64,000 bases of DNA from the NCBI GenBank assembly GCA_934045075.1, contig OW203738.1, forward strand, positions 5,509,487 through 5,573,486, written 5' to 3'. Source of the DNA: Yponomeuta sedellus. Taxonomy: Eukaryota > Arthropoda > Insecta > Lepidoptera > Yponomeutidae. This document shows, piece after piece, positions 10,660-21,445 of the stretch (position 1 is its first letter; each line of letters starts with the position of its first letter). A program made the translations under genes and the position numbers. A model generated the notes under the pieces. That model was given only the letters and a program-made list of their open reading frames with translations. It did not search any database and was not told the origin of the DNA.

Positions 10660-10795
10660 GCAATTTATGTAGCTTGAATACGTCCGATTGCAGGGCACAG
10701 GCCTTCTGTCAGAGAGAGAGGAAGGCCTTAATTACCACGCGTGCTCACCGCCGATAGGCCATTGTAAGCGCTGAGGTAATTGAACCCTCCACATA
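10660..10795 (-). mobile_element. SINE G (type 2) fragment
   Basis: Reversed body: 'ttgcagggcacaggccttct', 'ttaattaccacgcgtgctca ccgc', 'agcgctgaggta'. Confidence 0.7.
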
Positions 10796-10827
10796 TGCAG
10801 TTTGAATAAAATTTTCTTAAAAAGCTC

Positions 10828-10940
10828 TTTAGAGGCTAAAAATTCCACCCATGCCGGGATTCGGACCCGCGACCTCTGGCTATCCGTGCCAGCGCTCTTT
10901 CAACTGATCTAATGGGCGACTCGCGACACCGACCAGGAAG
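10828..10940 (-). mobile_element. SINE family A fragment (antisense)
   Basis: Reversed A: 'tttagaggctaaaaattcca', 'gaccctctggctatccgtgc'-type B-box/anticodon region, 'tctaatgggcgactcgc'. Confidence 0.75.
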
Positions 10941-11221
10941 CTTGGAAAACTATAAGGGAGGACTATGTCTTGCAGTGATGAATTCTCGTACTTCATCTCC
11001 AATTCCACTTCAGCTACACAAATTTTGTCTCCTGTACAGATATTAGTAGTTAAGAATCAATGGAATTAAATCTCTTACTAAAAATCTAAACAATCTTAAA
11101 TTAAATTATACTTACTATATTCAAAGTAAGAAATATTATACACAAAATACAAGCTTTATATAAATTAATACTTATGCTAACTTTTTACTATAGAAATTGC
11201 TTCCAGCCAACCAGATCACCC

Positions 11222-11310
11222 GTGAAGCGAAGGTTTTAAAGATTAAGGAAAATGTGGTTTATAGGCCTTGCCTACAAACCACATTTTACTCTCTTAAGCC
11301 TTCTATTCAC
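11222..11310. other. Imperfect 89-nt hairpin
   Basis: The inner arms 11249-11266 and 11270-11287 pair over 18 bp with one mismatch and a 3-nt loop. Pairing extends outwards with mismatches to 11222 (gtgaagcgaagg) and 11310 (ccttctattcac). Size and shape are pre-miRNA-like, but a decayed inverted-repeat element is equally possible. Confidence 0.4.
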
Positions 11311-11480
11311 CCTTACACGCTAGTCCTTCCCCGATAGATACATCCCTAACCGCCAGGCTTAACACTTTAATGCGCGGCACACACAATCAGATATTTGTTT
11401 TAAATTATGGTAATAAAACGTCGGCACCGGTCACGAGCGGGTGAGCGAGCGGCCCGCGTGCGGGGCAGAGGCGCGGAGAA

Positions 11481-11535
11481 ATGGCCTCTAAGTACAAGAC
11501 GGCAGTACAGAAGGGCGAACTATTCCTCTGCACAG
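11481..11535 (+). CDS. Possible first coding exon (weak)
   Basis: ATG in good context (gagaaATGG) directly after a GC-rich stretch (11425-11480). It encodes MASKYKTAVQKGELFLCT and then meets 'ACAG|GTAGTA', a possible donor. Without splicing the frame ends after 11 more codons. No partner exon was found. Confidence 0.2.
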
Positions 11536-11539
11536 GTAG

Positions 11540-12265
11540 TATGAGTCATCAGGCTACTTTCCAGTACTGACACAAGTGTATTGTCAAAAATTAAGAATGA
11601 ATGAGTCGATAGTAAACTTGAATGCTCCATGCCTTCGTTACCATGACGCCGTTTCCAGCTATGTAGTAGATACGGCTTTCGGCTTCCACCAGTGGTATTT
11701 CAAAATACCGATAAAAAAGACGATTTTCAGCAGAACTTTTTTGTAGAATTTTTCCAGAGAAAATATGTCAATTTCAAAGGCAAATAACTCGGACGCCATC
11801 TTGTAGAGTCGAAATGTTGGATTTTTGTCATATGCTTGGGTTCTTTAAGAACACGATGCCAGTAAAGACAGATAAATTATGTATAAATAAATAAAATCTA
11901 TAAAATCAAAATAAATAAAATCTATATTCAAACCGCTCTGGGTCAAGCCAATGCAAAGGACCCATAACGCTTGGAGTATTACCGTGCTGCACAGCAGACA
12001 GAACATTAATTGACAAATACTAAAATTTCACTGCTTTGGAGATCTGTTTCAGCTGGTAATAAATAAGGAAGAATATGGAGAGCTAATGGCTAACTTCCAT
12101 AAGTAAAGAAGACTCATTCACACAAAAAGTCACTCACTAACAATACCTTGTCATCTTGCGCCGTTCTTCTAAAAATAAATTATAGAATTTACATTTACAA
12201 CACGTAAAAGCAGTTATTTTCAAAGTGTGAAAAAATAACATAATTGTACATAGACAACATTCCTT
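11540..12265. other. Single-copy AT-rich sequence
   Basis: No repeat family or supported gene seen; short (ATAAA)-rich stretch near 11880-11935. Confidence 0.3.
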
Positions 12266-13020
12266 TAGAGAGAGAGAGAGAGAGAGAGAACTCTTTATTG
12301 CACAACCAGAAAAATATTACAACCATGATTCTTAAACCTTTGGATGGAGTGGATTGCATGAAGAATATAGTCGGTACGTGGTGCATGTACATAAATAATT
12401 AAATCGAAAATATATTGAAAACAAACAGCAAGGGAGTGCGAGAATATAATTACTTATAATTACCTACGATATAATGTACATATATTTAAATAATAATATA
12501 CATAGACACCTAAAAAAATAAATACATATCCAATTAAATACATATAGGTAAGCAACATATACTTAAATAATAATATACATAAATACCTATAAATAAATAC
12601 TTATACAATTAATACATATTTAATAAGCAACAGTTTTCCAGTTTATCCAGTGAGATAGTGGGATTTCACCAGCGCCTTAAAACAAGCCAAGGACTTGGCT
12701 TTTCTCACTTCCACGGGCAGATCATTCCATAATTGGACTGCTTGAACCGTGAAAGAGGACCCATAAAATTTTGTTCTGTGGATGGGAGTTTTGAGGAGAA
12801 GGTTTTGGGATGAGCGAAGAGTCAGGCTATGGGAAGAATGGAGAAACTCGAAACGCTCTTTGAGGTAGGATGGGGTAGCTGGGTTGAACAGAGTGCAATA
12901 GAGGAGAGAAAGAATGTGAGCATTCCGGCGGAGACGAATGGGGAGCCACTTGAGCTTAGTTCGATATTCAGAAATATGGTCATATTTGCGTAAACCAAAT
13001 ATGAACCGGATACAAAAGTT
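12266..13020 (-). mobile_element. LINE family L, 5'-truncated copy with C-terminal ORF and full 3' UTR
   Basis: Reading on the minus strand: the end of the reverse-transcriptase ORF (13017-12643), an AT-rich 3' UTR, then the L-diagnostic 3' end 'gtgcaataaagagttctc' and a (CT)n tail (GA tract 12268-12289 on +). The same 3' end recurs at many places in the window and belongs to this LINE. Confidence 0.8.
12643..13017 (-). pseudogene. C-terminal 124 residues of a jockey/CR1-type LINE reverse transcriptase
   Basis: Stop-free frame without an ATG, ending in TAA. It has the usual post-RT motif order: 'RFIFGLRKYDHISEYRTKLK', 'WLPIRLRRN', 'ILSLLYCTLFNPATPSYL', then 'VQLWNDLPVEVRKAKSLACF' close to the C-terminus. 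The upstream RT and endonuclease domains are absent because the copy is 5'-truncated. The intact frame suggests fairly recent insertion. Clade assignment is from memory. Confidence 0.75.
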
Positions 13021-13299
13021 TTTACTCTCTTTACTCTCTTTAATTTAAATACATTTCAAAACAGATTCTTACATAACGAAAACTTTTAAGTATACAATTT
13101 AACGCTTTAACGTCTTAAAATTATCTAGCAAACGGCATCAAGCTATATTATTTTACATAGACAACATTACTGTACCTTTTTAAATTTGAATACATTTCAT
13201 GATAGATCTACTAAATTATGTCTAGTTTTTAGTATAAGATCTAGTAAGTCTTGAGATTCCCTTGCAAATGGCATGAACACATCCTAACCGCCAACAATG

Positions 13300-13410
13300 A
13301 CTTCTAAGCGATAAGACCGCCAAATGTATAACATTACTTAGATTTATGAAATCATGGTTGTATGCTTTTTTCTAGTTGTGCAATAAAGTTTTCTCTATCT
13401 CTCTCTTAAT
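13300..13410 (+). mobile_element. LINE L 3' end
   Basis: 'cgataagaccgccaa', 'attacttagattta', 'tgtgcaataaagttttctct' as in the other L tails, here sense with a CT-rich tail. Confidence 0.7.
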
Positions 13411-13521
13411 ATCTACGAGTACCTTATCTGACCACGTAAATTAAGAAAGGAGTATGTGAACAGCATTTGCGGTTGGTGATGGACCTTAAGCAAATCTGAA
13501 GCTGCATTAGCCAGCAGCTGA

Positions 13522-13745
13522 CGACCTCGGTGGCGCAGCGGATTGGGACGCAGACTGTAAAACCGAAAGATCCCGGGTTCGATCCCCGGCCGGATCAAAC
13601 TAGGAAACGAACTTTTCTAGTTTGTCTCGGGTCTTGGGTGTTATCTATGTATTATTGTATTAAATCTATCGCCGTGTTAGCACCAGTAACACAAGTAATT
13701 TACTTGTACTTTGTATAGGGCTAACGAGATCTATGTAATATGTCC
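13522..13745 (+). mobile_element. SINE family C
   Basis: tRNA-like head with A-box 'ggtggcgcagcgg' and B-box 'gggttcgatccccggc', then 'actaggaaacgaacttttct', 'attgtattaaatctatcgcc', 'gggctaacgagatct'. Same layout at 54386 and 57375, reversed at 44345, 50998 and 58308. Confidence 0.8.
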
Positions 13746-14029
13746 GTATTTATTGTTATTAGTTTTACGCCGTAGCTGTGGCGGAACTGAGTTAACAGTC
13801 TGTAGTGAATATTGTCAGTCTCTTGAGATGGGAGGTTCAATATGATAGTTGGGTAATGTTTTATTTGTTGGAGGTTCTTCAGTTTACCTGAGCCGCAATC
13901 TTACACACATTAAATCAAGTACGGACATAATACAGGGATACATGATGATTTGCTTTTACAGAATACGGTGTAGCGTCGTCAGAGCATCGACCTTCGTTTG
14001 ATTTTTTTATATGTAGTTCATTAACATAC

Positions 14030-14465
14030 ATTATATCATTATCAATATATTTTCGATTTAATTATTTATGTACATGCACCACGTACTGACTATATTCTTC
14101 ATGCGATCCACTCCATCCAAAGGTTGTCTGGAAGAGATTGCTCTTAGCAATAAGACCGCCAATTGTATAACATTACTTAGATTTAAGAATCATGGTTGCA
14201 ATATTTTTCTGGATATGCAATAAAGTGTTCTCTATTTAACGTTCCAATGTTGGACACAGGCCTTCTCTCAGATAGAGAATAAGGGCTTAATTTCCACGCG
14301 AGCCCACCGCGGATATGCAATTTCAAGTGGCGAGTAACACTGTAAACCCTCAGGTTTCCTCACGACGTTTTTTTTGTCTGGAAGAGATTACTTTCCTTTA
14401 CTCTTAGGTTAACAAATATCTGTATAATATAATTTTTTATGCATAATAAAGTGATCTCTATTCAT
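14030..14465 (+). mobile_element. LINE L 3' ends flanking a reversed SINE G fragment
   Basis: 14030-14236 and 14378-14465 are sense L ends ('ctggaagagatt..', 'aataaagtg.tctctat'). 14238-14372 is a reversed G2 body ('acaggccttctctcagatag', 'accctcaggtttcctcacga'). Confidence 0.7.
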
Positions 14466-14469
14466 CCTT

Positions 14470-15028
14470 CCCCATTTGATTTCACTACCTTAAAGTCAAA
14501 CGGAGACTTTTTTACTTTAAGTAAATACTGAATATGACTTATTACTTCTAGTAAATACTTATAAGATTTTATTTAACTATTTAGAAAAAGGCATCACACA
14601 TTCAAGAAATCCGCAGAAAGCTTCGTCATAAAAAGTGGCACAATGAACAGTATAAAACTAAACTAAATTATTCAAAAATATCGCCCCGGGACACACCCGA
14701 CCCAAAAGTTCCCATGACGCTAGCAGCATTACCTCGTTGCACCGCCATGAGATCCTTTGCATCAGGTATGCTCCGGAACGAACGTCATACCCCCGACTCC
14801 TCAGGCGCCGACCGATCTCCCTAATAAAAAGTTTTAAATAAATTATTCGGTCAGTTACGATTGCTCAAAATAGCGAGGCACTTAGATATTTATTTACTTT
14901 CTGAAGTTCTCAATTCGAAAACGTATCGGTAGTTTAGTCTTTTTAAGAACTTAACAGATTCGTAAATATTTCTGAAATTTAGGTTTATTTACGATCCTAT
15001 CCTTAGCGAGTGGTATTATTATTGTAGC
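14470..15028. other. AT-rich sequence with no supported feature
   Basis: Nothing recognised apart from a short GC-richer stretch (14690-14820) with no open exon signature. Confidence 0.3.
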
Positions 15029-15039
15029 GATATCTCTAT

Positions 15040-15163
15040 ATAGCCATATGGATAGCCAGAGGTTGCGGGTTCGAATCCCGACATGGGTGAAATTTTTAGC
15101 CTCTAAATAGGTTTTTAAATTTGTCCTTAGCACGGGTTAGTGCATTAAAAATAAAAATAGTAT
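15040..15163 (+). mobile_element. SINE family A, long-tail form, with 11-bp TSD
   Basis: 'gttgcgggttcgaatcccg' to 'ctctaaataggtttttaaa', then the tail extension 'ttgtccttagcacgggttag tgcattaaaaataaaaatag'. Flanking 'gatatctctat' at 15029-15039 and 15164-15174 is an exact TSD. It defines the 3' end of the long form and shows 5' truncation. Confidence 0.85.
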
Positions 15164-15411
15164 GATATCTCTATGTTGTGTTGAAGGTATAATTATTGAC
15201 TGGTACAACAGTTTGTTTTGAAGAAGAGAGAAAAATCAATGCCTAAATTGCTTTCTGCAGAAAATTAGTCAAGAATTAAGTTTGAATAATTTCGACGGTA
15301 TGAGATCGGAAAAACATCGGGAGTATTTTTAAATTAAATAATAATCCATTTCATCGTACTCCAAATTTACGTAATTTAGCAAAACATTTTGGACAGTGAC
15401 TATACTGAAAT

Positions 15412-15515
15412 ATGGTAATGATTGCTTGGAAGATACTGCTTTTAATAACAGGCCGCCTATATTTTTCCTATAGTCCTATATTTTTACATAATTTCTGTGT
15501 ACAATAAAGAATATT
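15412..15515 (+). mobile_element. LINE L 3' end
   Basis: 'cttggaagatactgctttta ataacaggccgcc' and 'gtgtacaataaagaatatta' match the L tail subtype seen again at 32040. Confidence 0.6.
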
Positions 15516-15529
15516 AAATAAAGAATAAG

Positions 15530-15568
15530 AAACTGCTGCTGTATAGATTCGATATACAGCAGCAGTTT
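15530..15568. repeat. Perfect 16-bp-arm hairpin
   Basis: Arms 15530-15545 and 15553-15568 (aaactgctgctgtata and its exact complement) around a 7-nt loop 'gattcga'. Confidence 0.8.
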
Positions 15569-15569
15569 T

Positions 15570-16295
15570 TGCGTGTATGTTACGAGTAATAAATACCGAA
15601 ACATTTATGTAATCTATTTATTAAGAAATATTTTTACTTTATCTAACGGAAGGAAAAATCCAAATCACTACGCCTTAGACATTGCAAGCTAAAAGGCCCC
15701 AATTATTAAGCTGCGCGCACATTAATCAAATAACAGTCCGACGACTCCGACGTCACCAGTCCTGTGTGTGGACTGACGCATACTTGCAGCGCTGCAGTAG
15801 GAAATGCGCACTGCGAGATAAGCCGATCCGGGCGGACTTTGTGATCGCTGTCCGCGCGTCTCCGCTCATCGTTCGGCTAGTATGGATACGCCCTTACTTT
15901 GAGGATAATATTCAATCCCATTTTGCCGTATAGTACCCGTGTTTTTTAACCTTGACATCTGTAACAAAAATTTGCCACTGATAGCTATCTTGAACGCTAC
16001 TCTTTCAGGTTGGCTGGCTGGAACTCCACTCACACAAACCCTTGCCAACTTGACCTTTTACCTGTATTCAGATATATGCCTTAAATTATTACTAATTAGC
16101 CCGATTTGGTCCTCTGCTCGACTCCAAAGACACACAAGTTATTTCTGTCATGCGCTACCCCTACCGAGTTAGTATGTCTTAAAATTAGGCAATCTTAACT
16201 CCAATAGTGAAGAGTTCAACCACTGTTTTTGTAACTAAACGTCGAGTACGCAACTTAGGACTGACGGACTGGAGTCGAGCATACTCGATTAAATG
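15570..16295. other. Mostly single-copy; GC-richer block 15700-15900
   Basis: The block around 15700-15900 is CpG-containing and may belong to a decayed DNA transposon, but no termini were found. Frames here lack domain or splice support. Confidence 0.3.
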
Positions 16296-16299
16296 TTCC

Positions 16300-16475
16300 A
16301 AAGTCGATATCAACCCTTGTAAGTCCCCTTCCTCTTCTCTTCCTGCATCGCAGGAAGATTAGACCATACTCCACCACGGGGGCCTAGTCCAGGTTGGTGG
16401 AGGATTGTAAGACAGTGGTGGGCCTTACTGTCAGAAGTTATCGAGCCACCCATAAGGGCCTAAGGCTTAACGACT
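16300..16475 (-). mobile_element. SINE family B, 3' part
   Basis: Reversed B: 'tcgatatcaacccttgtaag', 'ccaccacgggggcctagtcc', 'ttgtaagacagtggtgggcc', 'cgagccacccataagggcc'. Confidence 0.75.
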
Positions 16476-17370
16476 TTGTATAAGAAATAAAAAGGTTGTT
16501 GACAGAAATCTCCTAGCCATATCCACGAGATCCTATCAGTCATCTCGTCTAGAAAATCAGAGCAGCCTAGAGTCGCATTGTTGGTCCGATTTAGAACGTA
16601 GACATCTCCAAACTAACTCCCGCCCGCATTGTTATATAAATATATTCTATTCGATTTGACTATTCGAGTCGTGATGTTACTCGATGTATCGATTCTCCTA
16701 CTCGGACCGCAGTCGGTATTGTTATGAGGGATTTGCTAGGAATTACGCCGTACCTGTGGAACTAGATGGATGGACTTGCCAGTTTTGATGTCGGAAGTTC
16801 GCTTTTGAAACTAATAATCTTGATGCTCGGAATTGTTTTGGTGGATTTCGGATTCTAGGAATTTGTTAAAAATTATGTGAAATTCTACTAGCTGACTCGA
16901 CATAATTTTGCCTTGTTAAATTAGCTTACGACCTATTTTCAGGCCTACCAAAAATATACAAAAAAACTATCATAAAAATGGGTGAAGCCATTTCGGTAAA
17001 TTTCCATAACAGTTGCTGTGATACGAAATTTATGTATAAAAAAAATAATTTAAGACTAAGATTGTAATTTTAGCACCGTTTGACATATTGCTTAGGTCAA
17101 AGTTGTGTACATAAATTTTTCAATTTATCAGGGCTAAATAATTTTGACGTTTCAGAGGAGTTCGATAACAAACACTGTGACACTAAATTATTATTATTAA
17201 ATATACTAACCCTCCAAAATTGAGTTTTGTTTCATTGTAGCAGAAAGTTCGAACGGAATAAACAGGATAAAATATATATAGCCAGTAGATAAAGGTTGTC
17301 AATAGTAGTATTTCTTCAAAAGGTGAAGTAGCAACGAGATTCCAATAGAAATCTAGACTGAATGACGTAA
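16476..17370. other. AT-rich, no supported feature
   Basis: No frame, repeat or hairpin of note. Confidence 0.3.
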
Positions 17371-17374
17371 TATT

Positions 17375-17665
17375 TTATTATATTAAATGGGACTTATCGC
17401 AATTATTTATTGGGTAAAACTTAATTACCTTAATTATTTATATATTGAACGGGCCTTATTATTTATAAGGTAAAACGTTATTATCCTAATTAGTTATAAT
17501 AATAATAATATTTATTTCCAGAACAAGTTCAATACATTTCAAATACAAACACATATTAAACGGATTTAATAGCAATGATAATTATATTAGGTAAACAGTT
17601 ATTAGTTTTACCTTATAAAAAATCGCGTTTAGACCCGTTTAATATACTAGTATAACTATGTTCAT
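17375..17665. mobile_element. Fold-back element F, decayed copies
   Basis: 'ttatattaaatggg..atcgcaattatttatt gggtaaaac' on the left and 'ttttaccttataaaaaatcg cgtttagacccgtttaatat' on the right match the inverted ends of F at 62006-62226. Middle disrupted by an (AAT)-type short tract. Confidence 0.55.
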
Positions 17666-17689
17666 TGCATCGAATGATTCATAAAGAAA

Positions 17690-18060
17690 TACTATAGGTT
17701 TCATAGTATTTCTTATAGAATACTACGAAATTTTTAATTTTGATTTAAAAGTTGTAGGTCGGAATGAAAGATTTTTTTTCCTTCACCAAACAACCCACTT
17801 TGCAAGGCATGGCAGAGAGTTATTCGGTCACCTCATCATAAGTTATCGTCATAACCCGAACGCTTTAAGCCCCCAACTAGAGGCAATACTTCAACCATCC
17901 GAAGGAGAGGTGCGAGGTTGTTTATAATTGTCCGGGAAGGGACGGAGGGTGTAGGTGGTCAGTGTTTGTGATTTGTAAATGGGCTCGGACCTTCGGCCCT
18001 ACTTGGAGGGATAACTGCTGTGGATCTGTTTGGAGCTGTGAACACCCACCCTGTAATTAT
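17690..18060. other. Single-copy sequence; small hairpin at about 17686-17716
   Basis: 'aagaaatactat' pairs with 'atagtatttctt'. 17870-18050 is GC-richer but shows no exon signature. Confidence 0.35.
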
Positions 18061-18065
18061 CTTCT

Positions 18066-18480
18066 TTTTAATGCACTAACCCGTGCTAAGGACAATTTTA
18101 GAAACCTATTTACGTACGTAATACAGAGAATATAATAAACAGTAAGCTGTAAGTGATGCAATTTGCTTAAGCCAGATGTCGCTGCCTGTACGTAATACAG
18201 AGAATAGTGTAAAGGGGTTCGAAATTTCACTGATGCTGGTGAGTCGCCCATTGGCTCAATTTGAAGAGCGCTGGCACGGATAGCCAGAGGTTGCGGGTTC
18301 AAATCCCGGCATGGGTGAAATTTTTAGCCTCTAAATAGGTTTTTATAATAAAGAGGTTCGAAATTTCACTGATACCGTTGTGTCGCCCGTTGGTAAGAGC
18401 GCTGGCTGAAGAGAGAGGTCGCGGGTTTGCATTCCGGCATGGGTGGAATTTTTAGCCTCTTAATAGGTTTTTAAAACCCG
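18066..18480. mobile_element. SINE family A: antisense tail, sense copy, second sense copy
   Basis: 18068-18112 is the antisense long tail ('atgcactaacccgtgctaag'). 18150-18345 is a nearly full sense copy from 'gtgatgcaatttgcttaagc' to 'aaataggtttttata'. 18350-18478 is another sense copy. The antisense-sense layout repeats that of 34551-35054. Confidence 0.8.
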
Positions 18481-18489
18481 CCCCGGTCA

Positions 18490-19675
18490 GGAATCATTTA
18501 TCTGCGGACGAGGATCCATGAAGTCTCGGACTATCCCGCTCTCATCCGCTAAGTGAGTACAGGATAGGGTGTTTTTTGTAGTTTTTCCGATGGTGGTATA
18601 GGCGCCATTTTACCAGGGCTATATTCTGTTAAAGCAAGGCAATAAAATTTATGCTATTAAGGCTGAAAGATCGTAAAGAAATGACACAGATAAGATTGCA
18701 ATTGTACAGGACTAGGTACATGTTATTATTAAGATAATTTCGTGTTATGTGCAATAAAGTGTAGCAGCAAAGCAAAAGTGCAAAAAAAAATTGCAAGTGA
18801 GCCACTGCGATGACTCATTGCAATGGCTGTCTTTGACATGTAGGTGTTACTATTTCGTTGCAATTTCTGCAGCAAGTTTGCTCGCTCAAATGTGTCCTGT
18901 CTTTGTAGCGTAATGAGATAAAAACATTTTGTATAAGTTTCTAGTCGTTTGTAGACTCGGTCCATACAAGACCTTATTTTGCTCTTAATTCTCACCTCAA
19001 TCTAGATAGAGGTCAAGAATAAATTTATAAAAATGCAATATAGATTATTGATACTAAACTTTTAAAATTTCTCATACTCGTAATTGGTTCTAACCACTTT
19101 CAGTTGCCAAGTTTACTGGCATACTAAATCGATTCTTTGTCACACTCGAACCCGCCCACTATTAATCCCCAAACGAAAGGTTAGCCAGTACAATTATACA
19201 AGGATATCTTTAAGGGCACAAAGGCTCTCGCAAATTGCCAAAGTAAGGCCTAGCCGAACTGAAATACATTATCTCAAATGGAAGACGTTGGGCGATCGGA
19301 CCTCGCTAGATTTATTACTGTTTGGCCAGCGACGTAGGCATCTACGTACATGTTAAAGTGTTAGAAGATCGTACTTAAGATTTATTTTAGAATACCTATT
19401 AAGGAATATAGACATTATCATTTATGTCAAGCTATTACGCTGAAACAGGTGAACGGAAGGGTACCAGTTAAACCAATGTTTTATTGAACTAAAAATTATG
19501 TGCCAAATACAATTATCTCTATGTAAATTTAATTTCCACTAAAATACGAGCATGTGGTCAGCCCGAAAAACTAAAGGTCTATTTATTTATAAGACTATTG
19601 TACCTACAAGTTTTTGGGAGAACATTTTTCGTTTAAATAAATAAAAATATACATCTTAAAGCCTACATCTGTGAA
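18490..19675. other. AT-rich sequence without supported features
   Basis: No recognisable repeat or coding exon; frames at 18729-18995 (-) and 19084-19356 (+) have no support. Confidence 0.3.
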
Positions 19676-19679
19676 GTTG

Positions 19680-19865
19680 CAATATCTCTCGCAAAGTGAA
19701 GGAAAATACCGTGAAGAAACATGAGTGTCTGGGATATTCAAATACCTGAGCGCTTGAAATTGCCTAACGCGGGGCATGCGTGGTAATTCAGCTCATACTA
19801 TCTCTCTCTCTATCTCTCTCTCTGAGAGAAGGCCTGTGCCCTGTAGTGGGGCGTATAATATAGGC
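19680..19865 (+). mobile_element. SINE G (type 2)
   Basis: 'gtgaaggaaaataccgtgaa', 'cctgagcgcttgaaattgc', 'gcgtggtaattcagctcata', CT-rich tract, 'agaaggcctgtgccctgtag'. Confidence 0.75.
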
Positions 19866-19897
19866 TACACAAAAAATAGATAAATAAAAGATGATTT

Positions 19898-20150
19898 ATA
19901 CTATTTTTATTTTTAATGCACTAACCCGTGCTAAGGAACAAATTTAAAAAACCTATTTAGAGGCTAAAAATTTCACCCATGCCAGGATAGGATAGGTACG
20001 TAATACAGAGAATATTGTAAAGAGGTTCGAAATTTCACTGATGCCGTGAGTCGCCCATTGGCTCAATTGGTAGAGCGCTGGCACGGATAGCCAGAGGTTG
20101 CGGGTTAGAATCCCGGCATGGGTGAAATTTTTAGCCTCTAAATAGGTTTT
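19898..20150. mobile_element. SINE A inverted (antisense-sense) unit with 13-bp TSD
   Basis: 19899-19986 is the antisense long tail and 3' region; 19990-20150 is a sense copy from 'acgtaatacagagaatattg' to 'aaataggttt'. The flanks 'taaaagatgattt' at 19885-19897 and 20151-20163 are identical, so the pair entered as one insertion. Confidence 0.85.
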
Positions 20151-20199
20151 TAAAAGATGATTTTTAAAACATTGTTTACTGCAGCAGTTTATTAAAAAA

Positions 20200-20400
20200 A
20201 CTCTCATCTGTATCACGCCTGGAGTAGGCAGAGACCGGGCTTTGCCACTTGCTACGATCCAGACAAATCTCGTTCGCTTCATCGCTTATCGCAAGTGGTT
20301 TCATTGTGATTATCGATATCGAACAAACTAAGGTGATCGTGGCAAATGGCAGGTCCTGGTCTCTGCCTACCCCTCTGGAATACAGACGTGAGAACCTCTA
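20200..20400. mobile_element. Inverted pair of repeat J copies
   Basis: Reversed copy 20205-20285 ('gtaggcagagaccgggcttt gccacttgc') and sense copy 20335-20395 ('ggtctctgcctacccctctg'). Confidence 0.5.
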
Positions 20401-20502
20401 GAACCTATGAACAATAACCAAGAACTTTCTTTAATCACTTTGCGCCAAAAAACAGCCGTTTTTAGCGGAGATCGATTAAAGTTCTAATCACTAATTAAAA
20501 TT

Positions 20503-20637
20503 GTTTTTATACGGATTTATGCTCGTTTATTACATTTTTACAATTTTCCAACGTTTCGGCACTTTTACAGGTGCCGTGGTCTCGGATGGTGGAAAAGTGT
20601 AAAAATGTAATAAACGAGCATAAATCCGTATAAAAAC
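20503..20637. mobile_element. 135-bp fold-back element, 48-bp arms
   Basis: 20503-20550 and 20590-20637 are inverted repeats with a single mismatch. The 39-nt loop holds 'aacgtttcggcacttttaca' and 'gtgccg', itself able to pair. The loop shares the gccgaaacgt motif with elements F and Q and with 49990-50045. Confidence 0.8.
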
Positions 20638-20654
20638 AGTATTAATTATTAAAC

Positions 20655-20848
20655 CATTTTTATTTTTAATGCACTAACCCGTGCTAAGGACAAATTTAAA
20701 AACCTATTTAGAGGCTAAAAGTTTCACCCATGCCGGGATTCGAATCCGCATTCTCTGGCTATCCGTGCCAGCGCTCTACCAATTGAGCTCAATTGGTAGA
20801 ACGCTGGCACGGATAGCCAGAGATTGCGGGTTTTTAAAGTTTTAATTA
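20655..20848. mobile_element. SINE A inverted unit meeting at the A-box
   Basis: Antisense from 'atgcactaacccgtgctaag' to 'ctaccaattgag', then immediately sense 'ctcaattggtagaacgctgg' to 'gattgcgggttttta'. The centre is a palindrome of about 35 bp per arm on GAG|CTC. Possible 8-bp TSD 'ttaattat'. Confidence 0.8.
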
Positions 20849-21015
20849 TGTCTAGTGCTCGTGTTAACCTTAGAAAATTCTATTGATCACTGTAAGTTCT
20901 AAAAATAGTTATCACAGTTGTTAAGATTTCTCATGTTCACTTTTAGATAAAAACGTATGATAAAACAAGTTATGATTTTTTTCCATTGGTGGCGCTAGTT
21001 TGCGCCCCGAAACGC

Positions 21016-21055
21016 GTTATTTCTATTTTTAATTGTGCTTAAAAATAGAAATAAC
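21016..21055. repeat. 17-bp-arm hairpin plus a third arm copy
   Basis: 21016-21032 and 21039-21055 are exact inverted repeats of gttatttctatttttaa (6-nt loop). A third partial copy of the left arm follows at 21064-21080. Confidence 0.7.
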
Positions 21056-21082
21056 ATATCTGTGTTATTTCTATTTTAAAGC

Positions 21083-21445
21083 ACAACAAGCTGACCCAGC
21101 GAACTTCGTACTGCCTAACAGTAGATTCTTTCACATTTTTTTTATATACCTATTTAGAGGCTAAAAATTTTACCCATGCCGAGATTCGAACCCGCAACCT
21201 CTGGCTATCCGTGCCAGCGCTCTACCAATTGAGCCAATGGGCGACTCACCGGCATCAGTGAAATTTCGAACCTCTTTACACTATTCTCTGTATTACGTAC
21301 AGAGAATATATTTAATATATATTTTTTATTTTTCTCTCCGTAAAAACCTTCCTTGTACTTCAAGGAATATTCTAAAAAAAGAATTAGCGAAATCGGTTCA
21401 GCTGCTCTCGAGATTTGCGCTTACTAACACACTCAGAGATTTATT
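21083..21445 (+). mobile_element. Repeat H interrupted by antisense SINE A
   Basis: H text 'agctgacccagcgaacttcg tactgcctaacag' and 'gcgaaatcggttcagctgct..gagatttgcgcttactaacac' is shared with 51535-51780. 21140-21310 between them is an antisense A copy with B- and A-boxes. Confidence 0.6.

Noticed and set aside
13525..13598. Functional tRNA gene
   Set aside because: A- and B-boxes are present but the sequence does not fold as a complete tRNA and continues into the SINE C body. The same holds for all tRNA-like heads in the window.
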